In this document: piece by piece, positions 26,354 through 37,440 of the stretch | Numbering within the stretch: the first letter of the stretch is position 1 | Layout: each line of letters begins with the position of its first letter | DNA from: Aralia elata | Taxonomy: Eukaryota > Streptophyta > Magnoliopsida > Apiales > Araliaceae | Direction of reading: 5' to 3' | Length of the DNA stretch: 64,000 nt | Assembly (NCBI GenBank): GCA_034770075.1 | Contig: JAVJAP010000023.1 | Coordinates: forward strand, 62,001-126,000 | Made by a program: the position numbers and the translations under genes | The notes under the pieces: generated by a model | What the model was told of the DNA's origin: nothing | What the model saw: only the letters and a program-made list of their open reading frames with translations | Database searches by the model: none

Positions 26354-27624
26354 CTAAATTTGTTTGTATATTAAATTGCAAAAAACTAAGAATATTACAA
26401 TGAAGATCAAAGCATAGACCTCTTCTCCCGAGAGATCTAAAACACCTAGATAAACTAGGGAAAACCCAAATGCCTAACCTAATTTATATTATTTCTCACA
26501 ACCCGAGATTAGGCACCAGAAAACATCTAATAAAATTAGAGAAAATTGCAACAACAAAAAGGCTACAAATTCGGCCAAAACAAATAAGCACTGAAAAGCG
26601 CCTAATTGTCGATCAAATTGGAGACCGGATGTTGCACAAGAAACCAGCCCAACACCGTGGGCCCAACCAGCTGAAAAACAGCAAGTGAATTCAGCATGCA
26701 AAATGAAAACCAGCTATAGCACTTGAATCATATTGTGGGCCAATAAAACCGGGACAAAGTACTCAGCAAAAGCAACCTATGAATCAATTCAGCTAGCATC
26801 CTGCCTAAATGCTGAAGTAACTGGCTGAAACAAAGGAGTGGGACCTGATAGAGGAAACCTCACTGAGCAGCAAACCAAATCAGCCCATGTGAGGCTGCAA
26901 AAGAATCCAGCTGTAGCACATGAGCAGCAACAACGTGGGAAGCAACAAGTAACAAATATGGGCATTAACCCGCCAGCCAATAAAGGTGGTCACAAAGCGG
27001 GCCCACCAACCAAAATCAGTCCAGTGAAGCCTACCAGAAAACAAGGCGAATCAACACCGGTGAAGACAGGAGCTCCATGGATTCAGATTCACAACATTGC
27101 CATCACATACCCATAGAAACCGGCAAAAGCAAAAAGAAAATCAAACCTACGAAATCAGCTGCAACACATAAATAAACATCAAGTCCCAAGCAAGCTGAAA
27201 AGGAACATCAAACTCCCAAAATCCAAATCCCAGATTCCGGCGAAATTACAAACACCCATAAACCGAATAGATCAAGAAATATAAACCAAATCATGGGAAG
27301 TCATCGACCCAAATCGATACCAAGAAACATAAGCCCAAACTGAACAAGAATACAGAATGGACCCAGAAACCTCGCTATAACGAACCCAATCAGCTGGAAA
27401 TAAATTAAACAAATCATCCCAATCAAACTGAGAGGAATCTGCAGAACAACATAAACACCAAACTGACTCCACTTGATAAATAAGATTCAGCTTGGGTAAT
27501 CAGCTAACACGCAGCCCCATAACAGAAGGGCTTAGCAACATCAGCTGAAAACAGGGGACCAACAACGATAAGGGAACCAAACCCAACCGCATGCTAGGAC
27601 CCCCAAATAACCGAGAAACAAACT
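26354..27624 (-). other. LINE 3' region, non-coding
   Basis: About 1.27 kb between the ORF1 stop and the poly(A) tail. It is rich in T and G on the element's sense strand, like the 3' region at 54266-55290. The last 100 bases are homologous to the end of the other LINE. Open frames on either strand here (for example 26838-27116 plus) have no domain and are taken as chance. Confidence 0.7.
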
Positions 27625-28529
27625 TCAAGGTGGTTGTAATTCTTCCATTCTTAGTGCTGCTCGATTTACTTTCAAGCACGATTTGAGGACTGGAATGGAA
27701 AAAGTAGAAAGAGGTTCACCTTCGGCAAACTTTAGTCTATCCATCAAGTGTTCGGTTGTATCAAAGTGAACTCGCTTCCCCACACTAGATCCCGGTGAAT
27801 AGTTGTGCTTCTTAAAAACAGTCTTATGTTCCGCAAGGGTACGAGTAGGAGTATTGCAATCCTTCACAGTTTCACTAGGTTCCATAGGTGATTCCACAAT
27901 ATGTTCCTCCAAGACATTGATAGGATTTTTGCAATCCTTCACAGTTTCACTAGTTTCCATAGGTGATTCCACAATAGGTTTCTCCAAGACACTAGGGGGT
28001 GTGAGGACTTCCTCTTCCCTTGGGTTGACCTCCATCCATACCTTTTTTGACTTAGCTTTCTGTTCCACCTTGCTCTTGTTTTGGGAACAAGTGGCGACCG
28101 AGTGACCATATGCACTACAGAGCAAGCATTTTGGAGGTTGCCATGGAATATCAATGTCAATAGTAGTTATGTCACAATGCTCAATTTGCACTTTGAAGGA
28201 TTTAGGAATCTTAGTTGTGACCGCAACATCAACACAAATTCTAGCAAATGAGAGTTTATTGCCCTTCTGGGTAGTTTCATCAAGACATAGAGGCTGACCA
28301 AAAAGGCTAGCAAGGTAATTAAAACCATCCTCATGCCATAGAGTCAATGGAACATTGTGAAAATTGATCCAAATTGGGATGCTAGAAAGATCCCGTTTGA
28401 CTAAATCCATCCCTGGATGCCATCTTTGCAGAATCAAAAGGGATTTACCAAAGAATGAATGCCCCTTCGTGATTATTTGAAGCAGGTCCTCTTCATTCTT
28501 AAAACAAAAAATATATAGACCATTCCCTT
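27625..28529 (-). pseudogene. LINE ORF1, C-terminal part: DUF4283-type domain and zinc knuckle
   Basis: This is the nucleic-acid-binding ORF1 protein of a plant L1-like LINE. The element part begins at the codon starting at 28524 and reads 'NGLYIFCFKNEEDLLQ', 'FFGKSLLILQRWHPGMD', 'IPIWINFHNVPLTLW', typical of the DUF4283 domain. A CX2CX4HX4C zinc knuckle (CLLCSAYGHSVATC) follows at 28087-28128. A 75-base in-frame tandem duplication at about 27856-28000 makes a repeated 25-residue proline/serine/glutamate-rich segment. The stop is at 27625-27627. The solo LTR separates this part from the N-terminal part at 32287-33015. The first 24 codons of the open frame (28596-28525) are LTR sequence and TSD, not LINE. 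Confidence 0.88.
28525..28529. repeat. target-site duplication of solo LTR (left)
   Basis: CCCTT precedes TGTGACACCC at 28530 and recurs at 32287-32291 after the LTR end. It is a 5 bp duplication, as expected for LTR integrase. Confidence 0.85.
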
Positions 28530-30074
28530 TGTGACACCCCCAAATCCAGGTTTTCAAACCTCGAATTCGGTGCTCACGATAATCGACGACAAACATACTA
28601 TCTAACTAAATGCGGAATAATAAACATACATTGTTTATCGAATGGAAATAAAGTCTTACAATTCTGGTCCCAAGGTTCTTTAACCTTAACATAAAACGTA
28701 CTCTAATACAAATAAAGGTTCACTTAATCAAACAACATTCATAAATAGCTAGTACATAGGCACTAACGGGCATCTACTCTTGCACCTTCCCTTTTCCTTT
28801 GTCTCCCCTAGACGTTTCTGCCTTAGCTGAAATAAAGATCATGATATAGCAAGGATAAGCAACTAATTTGCTTAGCAAGTATATACACAAAGAGATATAT
28901 CATGATAGAAGGAAATTTCGCTTTCAATGTTCAACAACAGTATAAGAGTGTGGAGGAGCATTGAATTAATAAACAACAGTTGAATATTCGAATAATTGAA
29001 TGACAATTACTGAGTGGTTTGAAATAACCAAGGACGTTTTCCAAAGTTCTCAGCATTTAAACTGGACCTCTTAAAAGTTTTGGTAATCGAGGGGATCAGC
29101 CTCTCATACCCCGTGATTTATGCATAAACACTTAATAACCAGCATTGATATCATGCCTTAAACAAGTTTATCCTTTTCTCAGCCAAGAGTTCTTACCACA
29201 ACAATTTAATAAGAACAGCTTTTTAAAATACCATTGTCTTAAACCAATTTAGACATGCTGGATCTAGCTGATACAAATAGCATAGATCGATCTTATAAAC
29301 AATTCATACTTGAAAGAACTTTAATTACAATTTACAGTTCAATCATAATAGGATAGGAATTCAATTGCACAATGTGCGAATCTCAATAAATAGTATAGAT
29401 GTGAATAATCGACAGTAATTATTCACTAACATGCTTTCGAAATAATAACTCGAGTTTGAGTTAGGGAACTTTGCAATAATGTAAGAAGTTTAGGGTTAGG
29501 AACTTGCCTGTTTGCTCAGCTACAAATAATTCTAGCTTTAACTAATTGGCCTTGAAGAAACCTAACATTGATAATGTTGAGCTATCAATTAGATACTCTT
29601 ACTGCGTAGTTGTATATCGATACGCTTACTTATGCTATTTATTTAACAATTAAGCAAATCAACATAGCACACAATAAACTATCGTAAATCCTATAAGACA
29701 CTTAATTGATCCTTAGGTTGATGGTTTAATTAATTAACCATGTTTCCCTTAAGTGATAATCACTTATTAACCTTTAAGCAATTTATTATAATTGTTAAAT
29801 TAATTAACATTACTCTTTCTTAAAGTAAATATTCATTTATTAAACCCTTAAACAATTTGTTATGATTGTTTTAATTAATGGGTTATTAAACTCTCTCTAT
29901 TTTTATTAACTCTATCTTCATTTAATTTACTTATTAAATAGTAATTAATTAATTATCTTTAGTTTATTATTAATAGAAATTTAATAACTAATTATATTCA
30001 TTTATTACTTAATTATTAAATTAGATAATAATCGAATTATTAAATTTTAATTGTCTTTAATTATTATTTAAGAT

Positions 30075-30480
30075 TAAATAATAATTAATTAGGTTTGTTT
30101 ATTATTTAAAGTTAATCAAATAATAAATAATTAATCAGTAAATATGGAATTATCTTTAGTTTATTATTTAATAATAAATAATAACTAATTAGATTTATTT
30201 ATTATTTAAGGTTATTCAAATAATAATTAATTAACAAGTATGAATTACCTTTAGTTTATTATTTAATAATAACTAATTAGGTTTATTTATTATTTAATGT
30301 TAATCAAATAATAAATAATTAATTAGTGAAGTAATAATTATCTTTAGTTATTATTTAATAATAAATAATAACTAATTAGGTTTATTTATTATTTAAAGTT
30401 AATCAAATAATAAATAATTAATTTACAATTCTTAATTATCCTTAATCATTATTTAATAATAATTAACAATAATTAATTAC
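30075..30480. repeat. AT-rich tandem repeat in solo LTR
   Basis: Four diverged copies of a unit of about 88-102 bases. The anchor 'aa(t/c)taattag' followed by 'g.tt.tttattattta' starts at 30081, 30183, 30271 and 30370. Confidence 0.7.
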
Positions 30481-31719
30481 TAATATATTTAGAAAATATA
30501 ATATTTAATGCGCAAACTTAAGCTTGTACATTTACTAATTTTACAAAATTAATTAATAATATTTAAAACATTAAATTTAATTAAAATTAACCCTTGATGG
30601 CATTCTGGTAAATAGGTTGAAATTCGGACGGAGGGGCAGAGATGTAAATTCCGCGAAATCGTCCGTCCGCGCATTTCGCGTGCGGTGCCCCTGCCTGGCC
30701 GAAACGGCGCCGTTTGGCTGCCGCTTATAAGAAGAAATAGCTGGCGCGCCATGCGCGGCCAGCCTTATTTTTTTTAAAAAAAAAACACAACCGCGCCATG
30801 CGCGGCCCCTCTCCCTTTCCTTCAAGCAGCATACAGGGGCTACACAGTACACTCAACCAATCTTAATACCATCAAGCAAGTTTAAATCTCCAATATAAAT
30901 TCCAAAAAAAATTCCCCATGACTAAGAAAATATTTCTAATATGACTACAAAATATTTATGACTTAAAACAATATTTTTCATCAATAAATTTTGTACTCCA
31001 ATAAATAATATTACTCCCATGCTTTAGCATACAAAACCCACCAAAACATGTTACAAAAATTTTAAAACCTATATATGCTATCAATAAGGCATACAAGACC
31101 AAGATCTCCTTCTTATAGACCTTGAAAACCCTATTTGATAAACATATTTTTGCAATACTATAGATCTACCACGCTAAAACTTAGATCTAGCAAAATAAAA
31201 CTTAAATCTAGCAAAATAAAAACTTAGATTCTAACAAAATAAAACTTAGATCTATACACGCTTCATTCCTTCCATAAGCATCAAACAGCAACCAAAAATT
31301 AATCCAACACACAACTAGGGTTTTTAAAAGAAATGAAGAATCCCATACCCTTGGTTTTAAAAATCATGAGTTAAACAATCTTTTAGAAAAATGTAGATCT
31401 AACAAAAATAAAAACTTAGATCCATGAATACTCCCTTTATACCACCAACCCCAATCAACACACATAAAAGTTTCCAACAAAATAGTGTGTAGAAATCATA
31501 ATATAATACTAGCAACAAGAACTAGGGTTTGAAGGAATGGAGTTTATACCTAGCTTTAATGGCTATGTGAATGGAGATGGCGTAAACACTTCAAGATCTT
31601 CTTCTTCCTCTCACAAGACTTGCTCTTGCTTCTCTCTTTCAAAACTCTCTCAAGCTCACAAACTCTCTACTTGGTGAATAATAAGTGAGCCAACCCTTGT
31701 TAACTTTGGTGAGGGGTCC

Positions 31720-31727
31720 TATTTATA
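31720..31727 (-). promoter_or_regulatory. solo LTR TATA box
   Basis: On the minus strand this reads CTATAAATA followed by 'ggacccctc', a canonical plant TATA context, about 560 bases from the LTR start. The placement suits a U3 promoter. Confidence 0.5.
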
Positions 31728-32286
31728 GGAAAGTAGAGACCATGGGCAAAATAGTCATTAATCATGACTAGGCAAGGGCAATTTGGTCAATTCATCAATA
31801 GTAGGAAGTTTCCTAGCAACTTCCTCAAGGGTATTTTAGTCCTTTTCCCAACCTCTTTCAAGGTTAAAATAGTCTTTTCGCAAAATCTTAATTATCCATT
31901 AGTTATTACCCATTCTTCATTGGTTATTAGACATTGGTTTATTATTTTGCCATCATTACATTGGTTTAAACACAATGGTTATTATCCCGCCATCATTTCA
32001 TTGGTTATTAACCACTTGGATATACAATGGTTATTGCCCCTTACATAATTACCTTGGTTATTAACCACTCTTGGCCATTTTAGTCATTACCCACCAATTC
32101 CTACACTTGACTCACCTATGGTTATCTCTTAACCATAGTTATATCATACCTGCCAACACGAGTATAGACACATCTTATACATCTCCCACCAATTAACCCA
32201 AGTTGGTTTAAATAGAACACAACGTTAACTCATTGAATTAAATTCGATTTAATTAATAAGGACGTTCAAAATTCACGGGCATTACA

Positions 32287-33015
32287 CCCTTTGAAGAACA
32301 CTTTGTCTACCTTTTCACCCCAAACTTTTTTAGCCCAATATGAAGCAAAACCAACAGATTTCCTTCCCCCAATAAAGTATCCCACAAGAGAAAGAGACCA
32401 AGAGATAACCCCTTTTTGTGAGATTTTTGAAGGAATAGAAATAATATCATTATCCCTAATAAGACTGACCGGAGAGTTAGTCTGAAAGTGGGCATGAGCA
32501 GCACCAGCAGGAATACTATTTCCCAACCGAGAGCAATGAGCTTGAACGGATGAAATGGAGTTAGAGCAAACTGTATCAAAGGACGAAAAAGTTGAAGAAG
32601 GAGAGGATAACCGGGACCCACTAGCAGCAGTAGTTGGTGGAGTACAACTCTCAAAACCCACCAGTGTGTTCTGAACATTTGAATTTGAATTCAAAAGGCA
32701 AGGGGACCCAGCAAGAGACAGAGGGTCTGACGCACAAGACCCAAGTCTGGCATTAGGAGCTTCACTCTCTGCAGCAAGCGAGTGAGGAACACTCACCATC
32801 TTCATATGATCCGATGAATCAGAAATCAGCATGTCACCTTCATCACTTGAAGAGCTGACTTGATCGGACAAATCAAAATCATCGTCTTTCAATCTGGATA
32901 TAGCAGATTTGAAACCAGACCGTGAGGATTCAAAAGAATCCTCTTTCCCAAAAGATCCCAGCACAAACTTTGACCTATGCTTCTTAGATTTGGAACTTTT
33001 CTTTTGTTTACCCAT
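32287..33015 (-). pseudogene. LINE ORF1, N-terminal part
   Basis: The first 243 codons of the LINE ORF1 start at ATG 33013-33015. The product begins with a lysine/serine-rich stretch ('MGKQKKSSKSKKHRSK'), has an acidic serine-rich part ('SSSDEGDMLISDSSDH'), and ends with the start of the nucleic-acid-binding domain ('KVWGEKVDKVFFKG'). It runs exactly to the TSD, after which the open frame continues for a few codons of LTR sequence. Because 729 bases are a whole number of codons and the next LINE base (28524) begins a codon in the C-terminal part, the two parts were one open frame of about 542 codons before the LTR inserted. Confidence 0.85.
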
Positions 33016-33167
33016 GAGGGAACAGGGAGATAAACAAAATTCGAAGCAAGGAAAAGGAAAAATATGAACAGACGGTTATGAAAATCCAGCAGAAACTGAT
33101 CGCCCATCAGAAAATAGTAGAGAGAAGGAGGAGCTTCTCTCACTAGAACCCATTCCCGTTCCTCCTC

Positions 33168-33187
33168 GAGACCTTCTTATTGGTTCA
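33168..33187 (-). other. satellite-derived tag at LINE 5' end
   Basis: The 20 bases between the LINE body and its TSD match the satellite at 19 of 20 positions (minus strand 'tgaaccaataagaaggtctc', against 'tgaaacaataagaaggtctc' in monomers). They are not part of the Copia LTR. Confidence 0.75.
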
Positions 33188-33466
33188 TTAATATTTATTA
33201 TTTAATATTTTGGAAATATTAAATATAAATTAATAAGAGGAGTCTTATTATTATTATTATTACTATTACTATTATTTAATTCCTAATAGGGATTGGGAAT
33301 TAATTAATAGAACTATTATTTATTTCCTAATAGGGATTGGGAATTAATAATAGAAGTACTCTCTCACGAATTTCTAATTGGATTAGGAGCATAATTAATT
33401 AAAGGAGTTTAATTAGAATATAAACCCTAAATCCTAAATAGTTTAGGGAAGGGTTATTCCTAAATC

Positions 33467-33474
33467 TATAAATA
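33467..33474 (+). promoter_or_regulatory. Copia 5' LTR TATA box
   Basis: TATAAATA in the 5' LTR, at the same position as in the 3' LTR. It now lies downstream of the LINE insertion, so upstream U3 sequence is separated from it by nearly 7 kb. Confidence 0.55.
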
Positions 33475-33900
33475 AGAAGAGTCTTATCATAGATTAGGGT
33501 TACACACTCTTGTATAAGATTTCTGGAGAGTACTTACAATTTCTATAGAGATAGAAACTAGGGTTATTGCCAAACACCCAACTTCTTGAATACTTGTTCT
33601 TCCTTGGTGGATCACCTCTAGAGGCCAAACACTTGGGTGGCTAACGTTGATCAAAGGAAGGAATCACACCGTTGAATTCGAGGAGAACACGAAGGACTAG
33701 GAGTTGAACTTGTACCCGAGGAAGCTTTGTTCTATGAGGGTATAATTCTTATTCTCTTTCTCTTTCGTTTATATCGTTAATTGAGCACATTGATCGATCA
33801 TGGTGATGGTTTGTATAAAAATTTTAAATTCCGTTTTATCGCGCTTCCGCACTATTTATGTAATCAGATTGCATGTTCGCGCTATATACAAACCTAACAG

Positions 33901-33913
33901 TGGTATCAAAGCC
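33901..33913 (+). promoter_or_regulatory. Copia primer-binding site
   Basis: 'tggtatcaaagcc' follows the 5' LTR end by one base. It is the complement of the 3' end of initiator methionine tRNA with one change from the usual 'tggtatcagagc' (present at 59416 in the Gypsy element). The tRNA primes minus-strand DNA synthesis. Confidence 0.85.
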
Positions 33914-35554
33914 TAATCATGTGCTAATTATCGATTTTGATGATTCCATGTATGAATTGATATGCGATACGATTGGATTTTGGACTGAATAAAATTTTTT
34001 CTGAATCTGCGTCGCGGCGCGGCCGCGCCGCTTCCAGTTCATTCTGGAGCGCGGCCGCGCCCTAACCCAGAAAACTTTTTTGGGGGTGCAGCGCGGCCGC
34101 GCCGCTCCTAGTTCAAATTGGAGCGCGGCCGCTCCGGTGTGCAGACTTTGAAATTTTTTTTTGTTTTCTCAATTAAGATAAATGGTTTATTTAATTGATA
34201 AACGTTTAAAATAAAAGAGTTTATTTTATCTGGAATGGAATTTCAGATTGCTAAAAATTAAAGGAGTTTAATTTGGATTTGGTTTTTGATTAAAATAAAA
34301 GAGTTTATTCTGTTTCAAAAACTAAATATTAGCAAAACCTTTTCCCATTAATTGATATCAAAGCATATATGGAATGGTTTTATTATTCATGCTGAATGTT
34401 ATTTATTGATACATATAGAGATATATATGATAATAAATAGGGATTGATTATGGACTATTGACCAATGTATGATTGGATTTATTTTAGTGGATGCTTGAAT
34501 GAATGGGTTTTTATAAATGGGGTCTGCGTACCTCGTCTTCTCTAATTTTTCTTAATGTAAATTTTATCTCCCTCCTATGTACTTCCCCTTGACTGCTGAT
34601 CAATGTTTCTATTTATTGTAAATAGTTTCTGTAATAGGACTAATTAGAATTAATTTTGAAGAATTAGAGACAAAGGAGCAAGGAGCGCTTGAAGACCCGT
34701 TTATATTGGAGCCCGGGTTTAAATGTAATAGTTATATTTAAATTTAATTCTTGCACCCTAGGTTTGACCTTTTGGTTCACTTGGTGGCTATAGTGAACCA
34801 AACTTGAATATACGTCCTTAATCAATCCGGGTAGAATATAGTATTCTATATGTGCATGCTTACTATATATATATTATATATTATCCAACATGCTTCACAT
34901 GTAAAATAATATGACGCGTATTTTATATATATATGTGCATGCGCGCTAAACGAGATGAGACTAATAATAACAAACCCCTCAAAGTAATTATATTAAGTCT
35001 TAAGCGTTCAAAGATATTTGGAATATCGAACGTCGCCTTCTAGCATGGTAAAGCGATAGAGTATTAAATATTTAATATGAGTTTGTTGTGTCACACAAGG
35101 CAAGTATTAAATATTTAAGATGTTGCTTTATCACATTTGATGCTTATACATAGACTGAACGATGCTGTTTTGTTGTGTCACACAAGGACAGTGTTTTTCT
35201 TTCGAATATATGGAAGTGCTAGGTTGGACTTAACTTGGATAATTTTGATTCGGATGTGTCACACTTGATCAAAATAATCTAAGAGGCAAAATACAAGGAG
35301 TTACATAGTGATGTAATTGACAATAGTTGTCTACCTATTTATTTATATATAGTTTATTGTGTCACACAAGGCTATATACATTTGAAATGTGATCCTTATT
35401 CTCACTAGCAAATCTTTAATTAGATTTGCCGAACTATATAATGAGGGTAATATAGTTTGATGAAAATAGTGGGAGATAACAATTTAAAATAAAGACCTAA
35501 TTTATTTTGATAATTAATTAAAAGAATGTATGCTAAAATGTTGTCTATTTTCAC
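33914..35554 (+). other. Copia 5' leader with GC-rich palindrome cluster
   Basis: A 1.6 kb non-coding leader between the primer site and gag. At 34011-34136 it carries four GC-rich cores (three 'gcgcggccgcgcc' and one 'gcgcggccgctcc') in otherwise AT-rich sequence, arranged as two similar pairs. Further on, the 'ttgtgtcacacaagg' type motif is repeated four to five times between about 35085 and 35375. No open frame is supported. Confidence 0.7.
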
Positions 35555-36265
35555 ATGCAGAATTTAAAAATGTCAAACTCACTATCACTGCGTAGCATAC
35601 TTGATGCTAACAAACTGACCGGACCGAATTACACGGACTGGTTAAGGAATCTGAGAATTGTTCTCACTACTGAAAAGATTTATTATGTCCTAAATTCGCC
35701 AGTCCCTGCAAATGTTGCAGAAACAGCCTCTGAGGAAGAGATTGCTACTTTCAGAAAGTGGCAAGATGATGCAATCTTGGCTCAATGCATCATGCTCGCA
35801 TCCATGAGTAACGAGCTTCAGCGTCAGCATGAAACTATGGATGCTCCTACTATATTGCTGCACCTCAAAGAGTTGTATGGTGAGCAAAGTAGGACTGCTA
35901 GAGATCAGATATGTAAGGAGCTCTTCCGATCTCGTATGACCGAGGGCACTACTGTTAAGACTCATGTCCTTAAGATGATCAATCTGATTAAACAACTTGG
36001 ACTGCTTGGGTTCGTGATGGATGGGGAATTAAGTCAAGATTTGATCTTGCAGTCACTCCCGGACACCTTCTCACAATTTGTTGTGAATTTTCACATGAAT
36101 AAGTTGGACGTCAGCTTGCCTGAGTTACTTAACATGTTGAAAATTGCTGAAGGTCACTTCTCATCCAACAAGAACCAAGTCTTACTAGTGGATGATTCTT
36201 CCAAGAAAAGGAAGAGGCCCAAGGTATCTTCTGAAAAGAAGAAAAACAAGAAGGCTAAGGGCTAG
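35555..36265 (+). pseudogene. gag: Copia gag
   Basis: This is the capsid-like gag of a Ty1/Copia element, of the UBN2/retrotran_gag type. The product starts 'MQNLKMSNSLSLRSILDANK' and has 'LTGPNYTDWLRNLRIVL' and 'LKELYGEQSRTARDQICKEL'. A lysine-rich tail ends at an in-frame TAG (36263-36265). The same frame continues past the stop into the zinc knuckle, protease and integrase, so the TAG is a single-codon break in one gag-pol frame. ATG 35555 or the second ATG at 35570 could be the start. Confidence 0.9.
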
Positions 36266-37440
36266 GCGAAGAGGAAGGATAAAAAGAAACCTGATCCAGA
36301 TAGCAAAGGAATTTGCTACCATTGCAATAAGCCGGGACACTGGAAGAGGAACTGCAAGGAGTATCTTGCGGACCAAAAGAGGCTTGGAGAAGCTTCGACT
36401 TCCGATCTAGGTTTGTTCATGATTGAAATTAATTTTTCTGAAAGTCAAAATTCTACTTGGGTATTGGATACCGGCTGTAGTTCTCACATATGTAATAATG
36501 TGCAGGGACTAAGCAGAAGTAGAAAGCTGGACAAAGATGAAGTCGTCCTACGAGTGGAAAATGGAGCAAAGGTTGCTGCATTAGCTGTAGGGACTTATCA
36601 TTTAGCACTGCCTTTGGGCAAGTTCATTAGTTTAAATAATTGTTATTATATTCCGACACTCATTAGAAACATTATTTCAATTTCTGTATTGGATATGGAT
36701 GGTTTTGATATTATAATAAAGAACAACAGTTGTTCTATTTATAATAAAAATATTTTATATGGTGTTGGGAACTTACTGAATGGACTGTACATACTTGACT
36801 TGCATGAAAATATACTTCAAATTGAACAAACTAAGAAAAGAAAAAGAGATGATGTTAATTATACCTTTATGTGGCACTGTAGACTAGGTCATATCAATGA
36901 AACAAGATTATCCAAGTTGCATAAAGATGGGCTTTTAGAGCTATCTGATTACGAATCATATCCAACTTGTGAATCTTGTCTCATGGGTAAGATGACTAAA
37001 TCTCCTTTTAGTGGAAAAGGAGAAAAAGTTACAGAGTTATTAGCGTTGGTACACACAGACGTATGTGGACCTATGACAACGAATGCACGAGGAGGGTATT
37101 CTTATTTTATTACTTTCATTGATGATCATTCTAGATTTGGATATGTGTATTTAATGAAATACAAATCTGAATCGTTTGAAAAGTTCAAAGAATTCAGAAG
37201 TGAAGTAGAGAAGCAAACTAGTAAGAGTATTAAGATTCTTCGATCGGATCGAGGAGGGGAATACTAAACCAATGAGTTTCTCAATTGTCTCAAAGAAAAT
37301 GGTATAATCTCACAATGGACTCCACCAGGGACGCCACAGTTGAATGGTGTATCTGAAAGGAGAAATCGAACATTGTTGGACATGGTTCGATCCATAATGA
37401 GTTTTACCGACCTTCCAATATCCTTCTGGGGTTATGTCCC
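36266..37440 (+). pseudogene. pol: Copia zinc knuckle, protease and integrase
   Basis: In the gag frame after the TAG come a CX2CX4HX4C zinc knuckle (CYHCNKPGHWKRNC, 36313-36354) and an aspartic protease motif ('WVLDTGCSSHICN'). The GAG-pre-integrase HHCC region follows ('WHCRLGHINETRLSKLH', 'CESCLMGKMTKSPF'), then the integrase core with Asp residues in 'HTDVCGP' and 'FIDDHSR', and Glu in 'GVSERRNRTLLDM'. A TAA at 37265-37267 interrupts the integrase, and a frameshift follows near 37430. The protease reads DTG where many plant Copia elements have DSGAS; DTG is also a valid active site. Confidence 0.88.

Larger units (their letters stand above)
28530..32286 (-). mobile_element. solo Gypsy-type LTR (3.76 kb)
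   Basis: The plus strand starts TGTGACACCC and ends GGGCATTACA, the reverse complement of the TGTAATGCCC start and GGGTGTCACA end seen in the Gypsy LTR at 56323-59412. It has a 5 bp TSD and no internal coding domains, so it is a solo LTR left by recombination. On the minus strand a TATA box lies at 31720-31727. Further inside are two GC-rich patches (about 30650-30810) with 'cgcgccatgcgcggcc' repeated 49 bases apart, and an AT-rich tandem repeat. Small open frames (30549-30852, 31764-32048) are not credible genes. Confidence 0.88.
26338..33187 (-). mobile_element. ORF1-only LINE (L1-like), interrupted by a solo LTR
   Basis: A minus-strand non-LTR retroposon in the Copia 5' LTR. It is flanked by a 15-base target-site duplication TTAATATTTATTATT (26323-26337 and 33188-33202), with the poly(A) tail seen as poly(T) at 26342-26353. 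Without the solo LTR (28530-32286) and one TSD copy it is about 3.1 kb. It has a 5' region, an ORF1, and a 1.27 kb 3' region, with no endonuclease or reverse transcriptase. Its 3' tail matches that of the ORF2-bearing LINE at 50745-55300 ('ctaggtgtttta', 'ctctcgggag', 'cttcattgtaatat', 'caaatttagc'), so the two belong to related families. The 20 bases at its 5' end (33168-33187) are satellite sequence. Confidence 0.85.
24954..33899 (+). mobile_element. Copia 5' LTR, interrupted
   Basis: LTR pieces are at 24954-25462, 25669-26337 and 33188-33899. Removing the SINE and the LINE leaves about 1.89 kb, matching the 3' LTR at 39551-41443 in length and order. It starts TGAAAGTAGT and ends 'acctaaca'. 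One difference from the 3' LTR is a small tandem duplication of 'tgatggtgatcatg' near 25120-25150. Confidence 0.9.

Noticed and set aside
30549..30852. Minus-strand frames in a GC-rich patch
   Set aside because: They are inside the solo LTR, overlap each other and match no domain.
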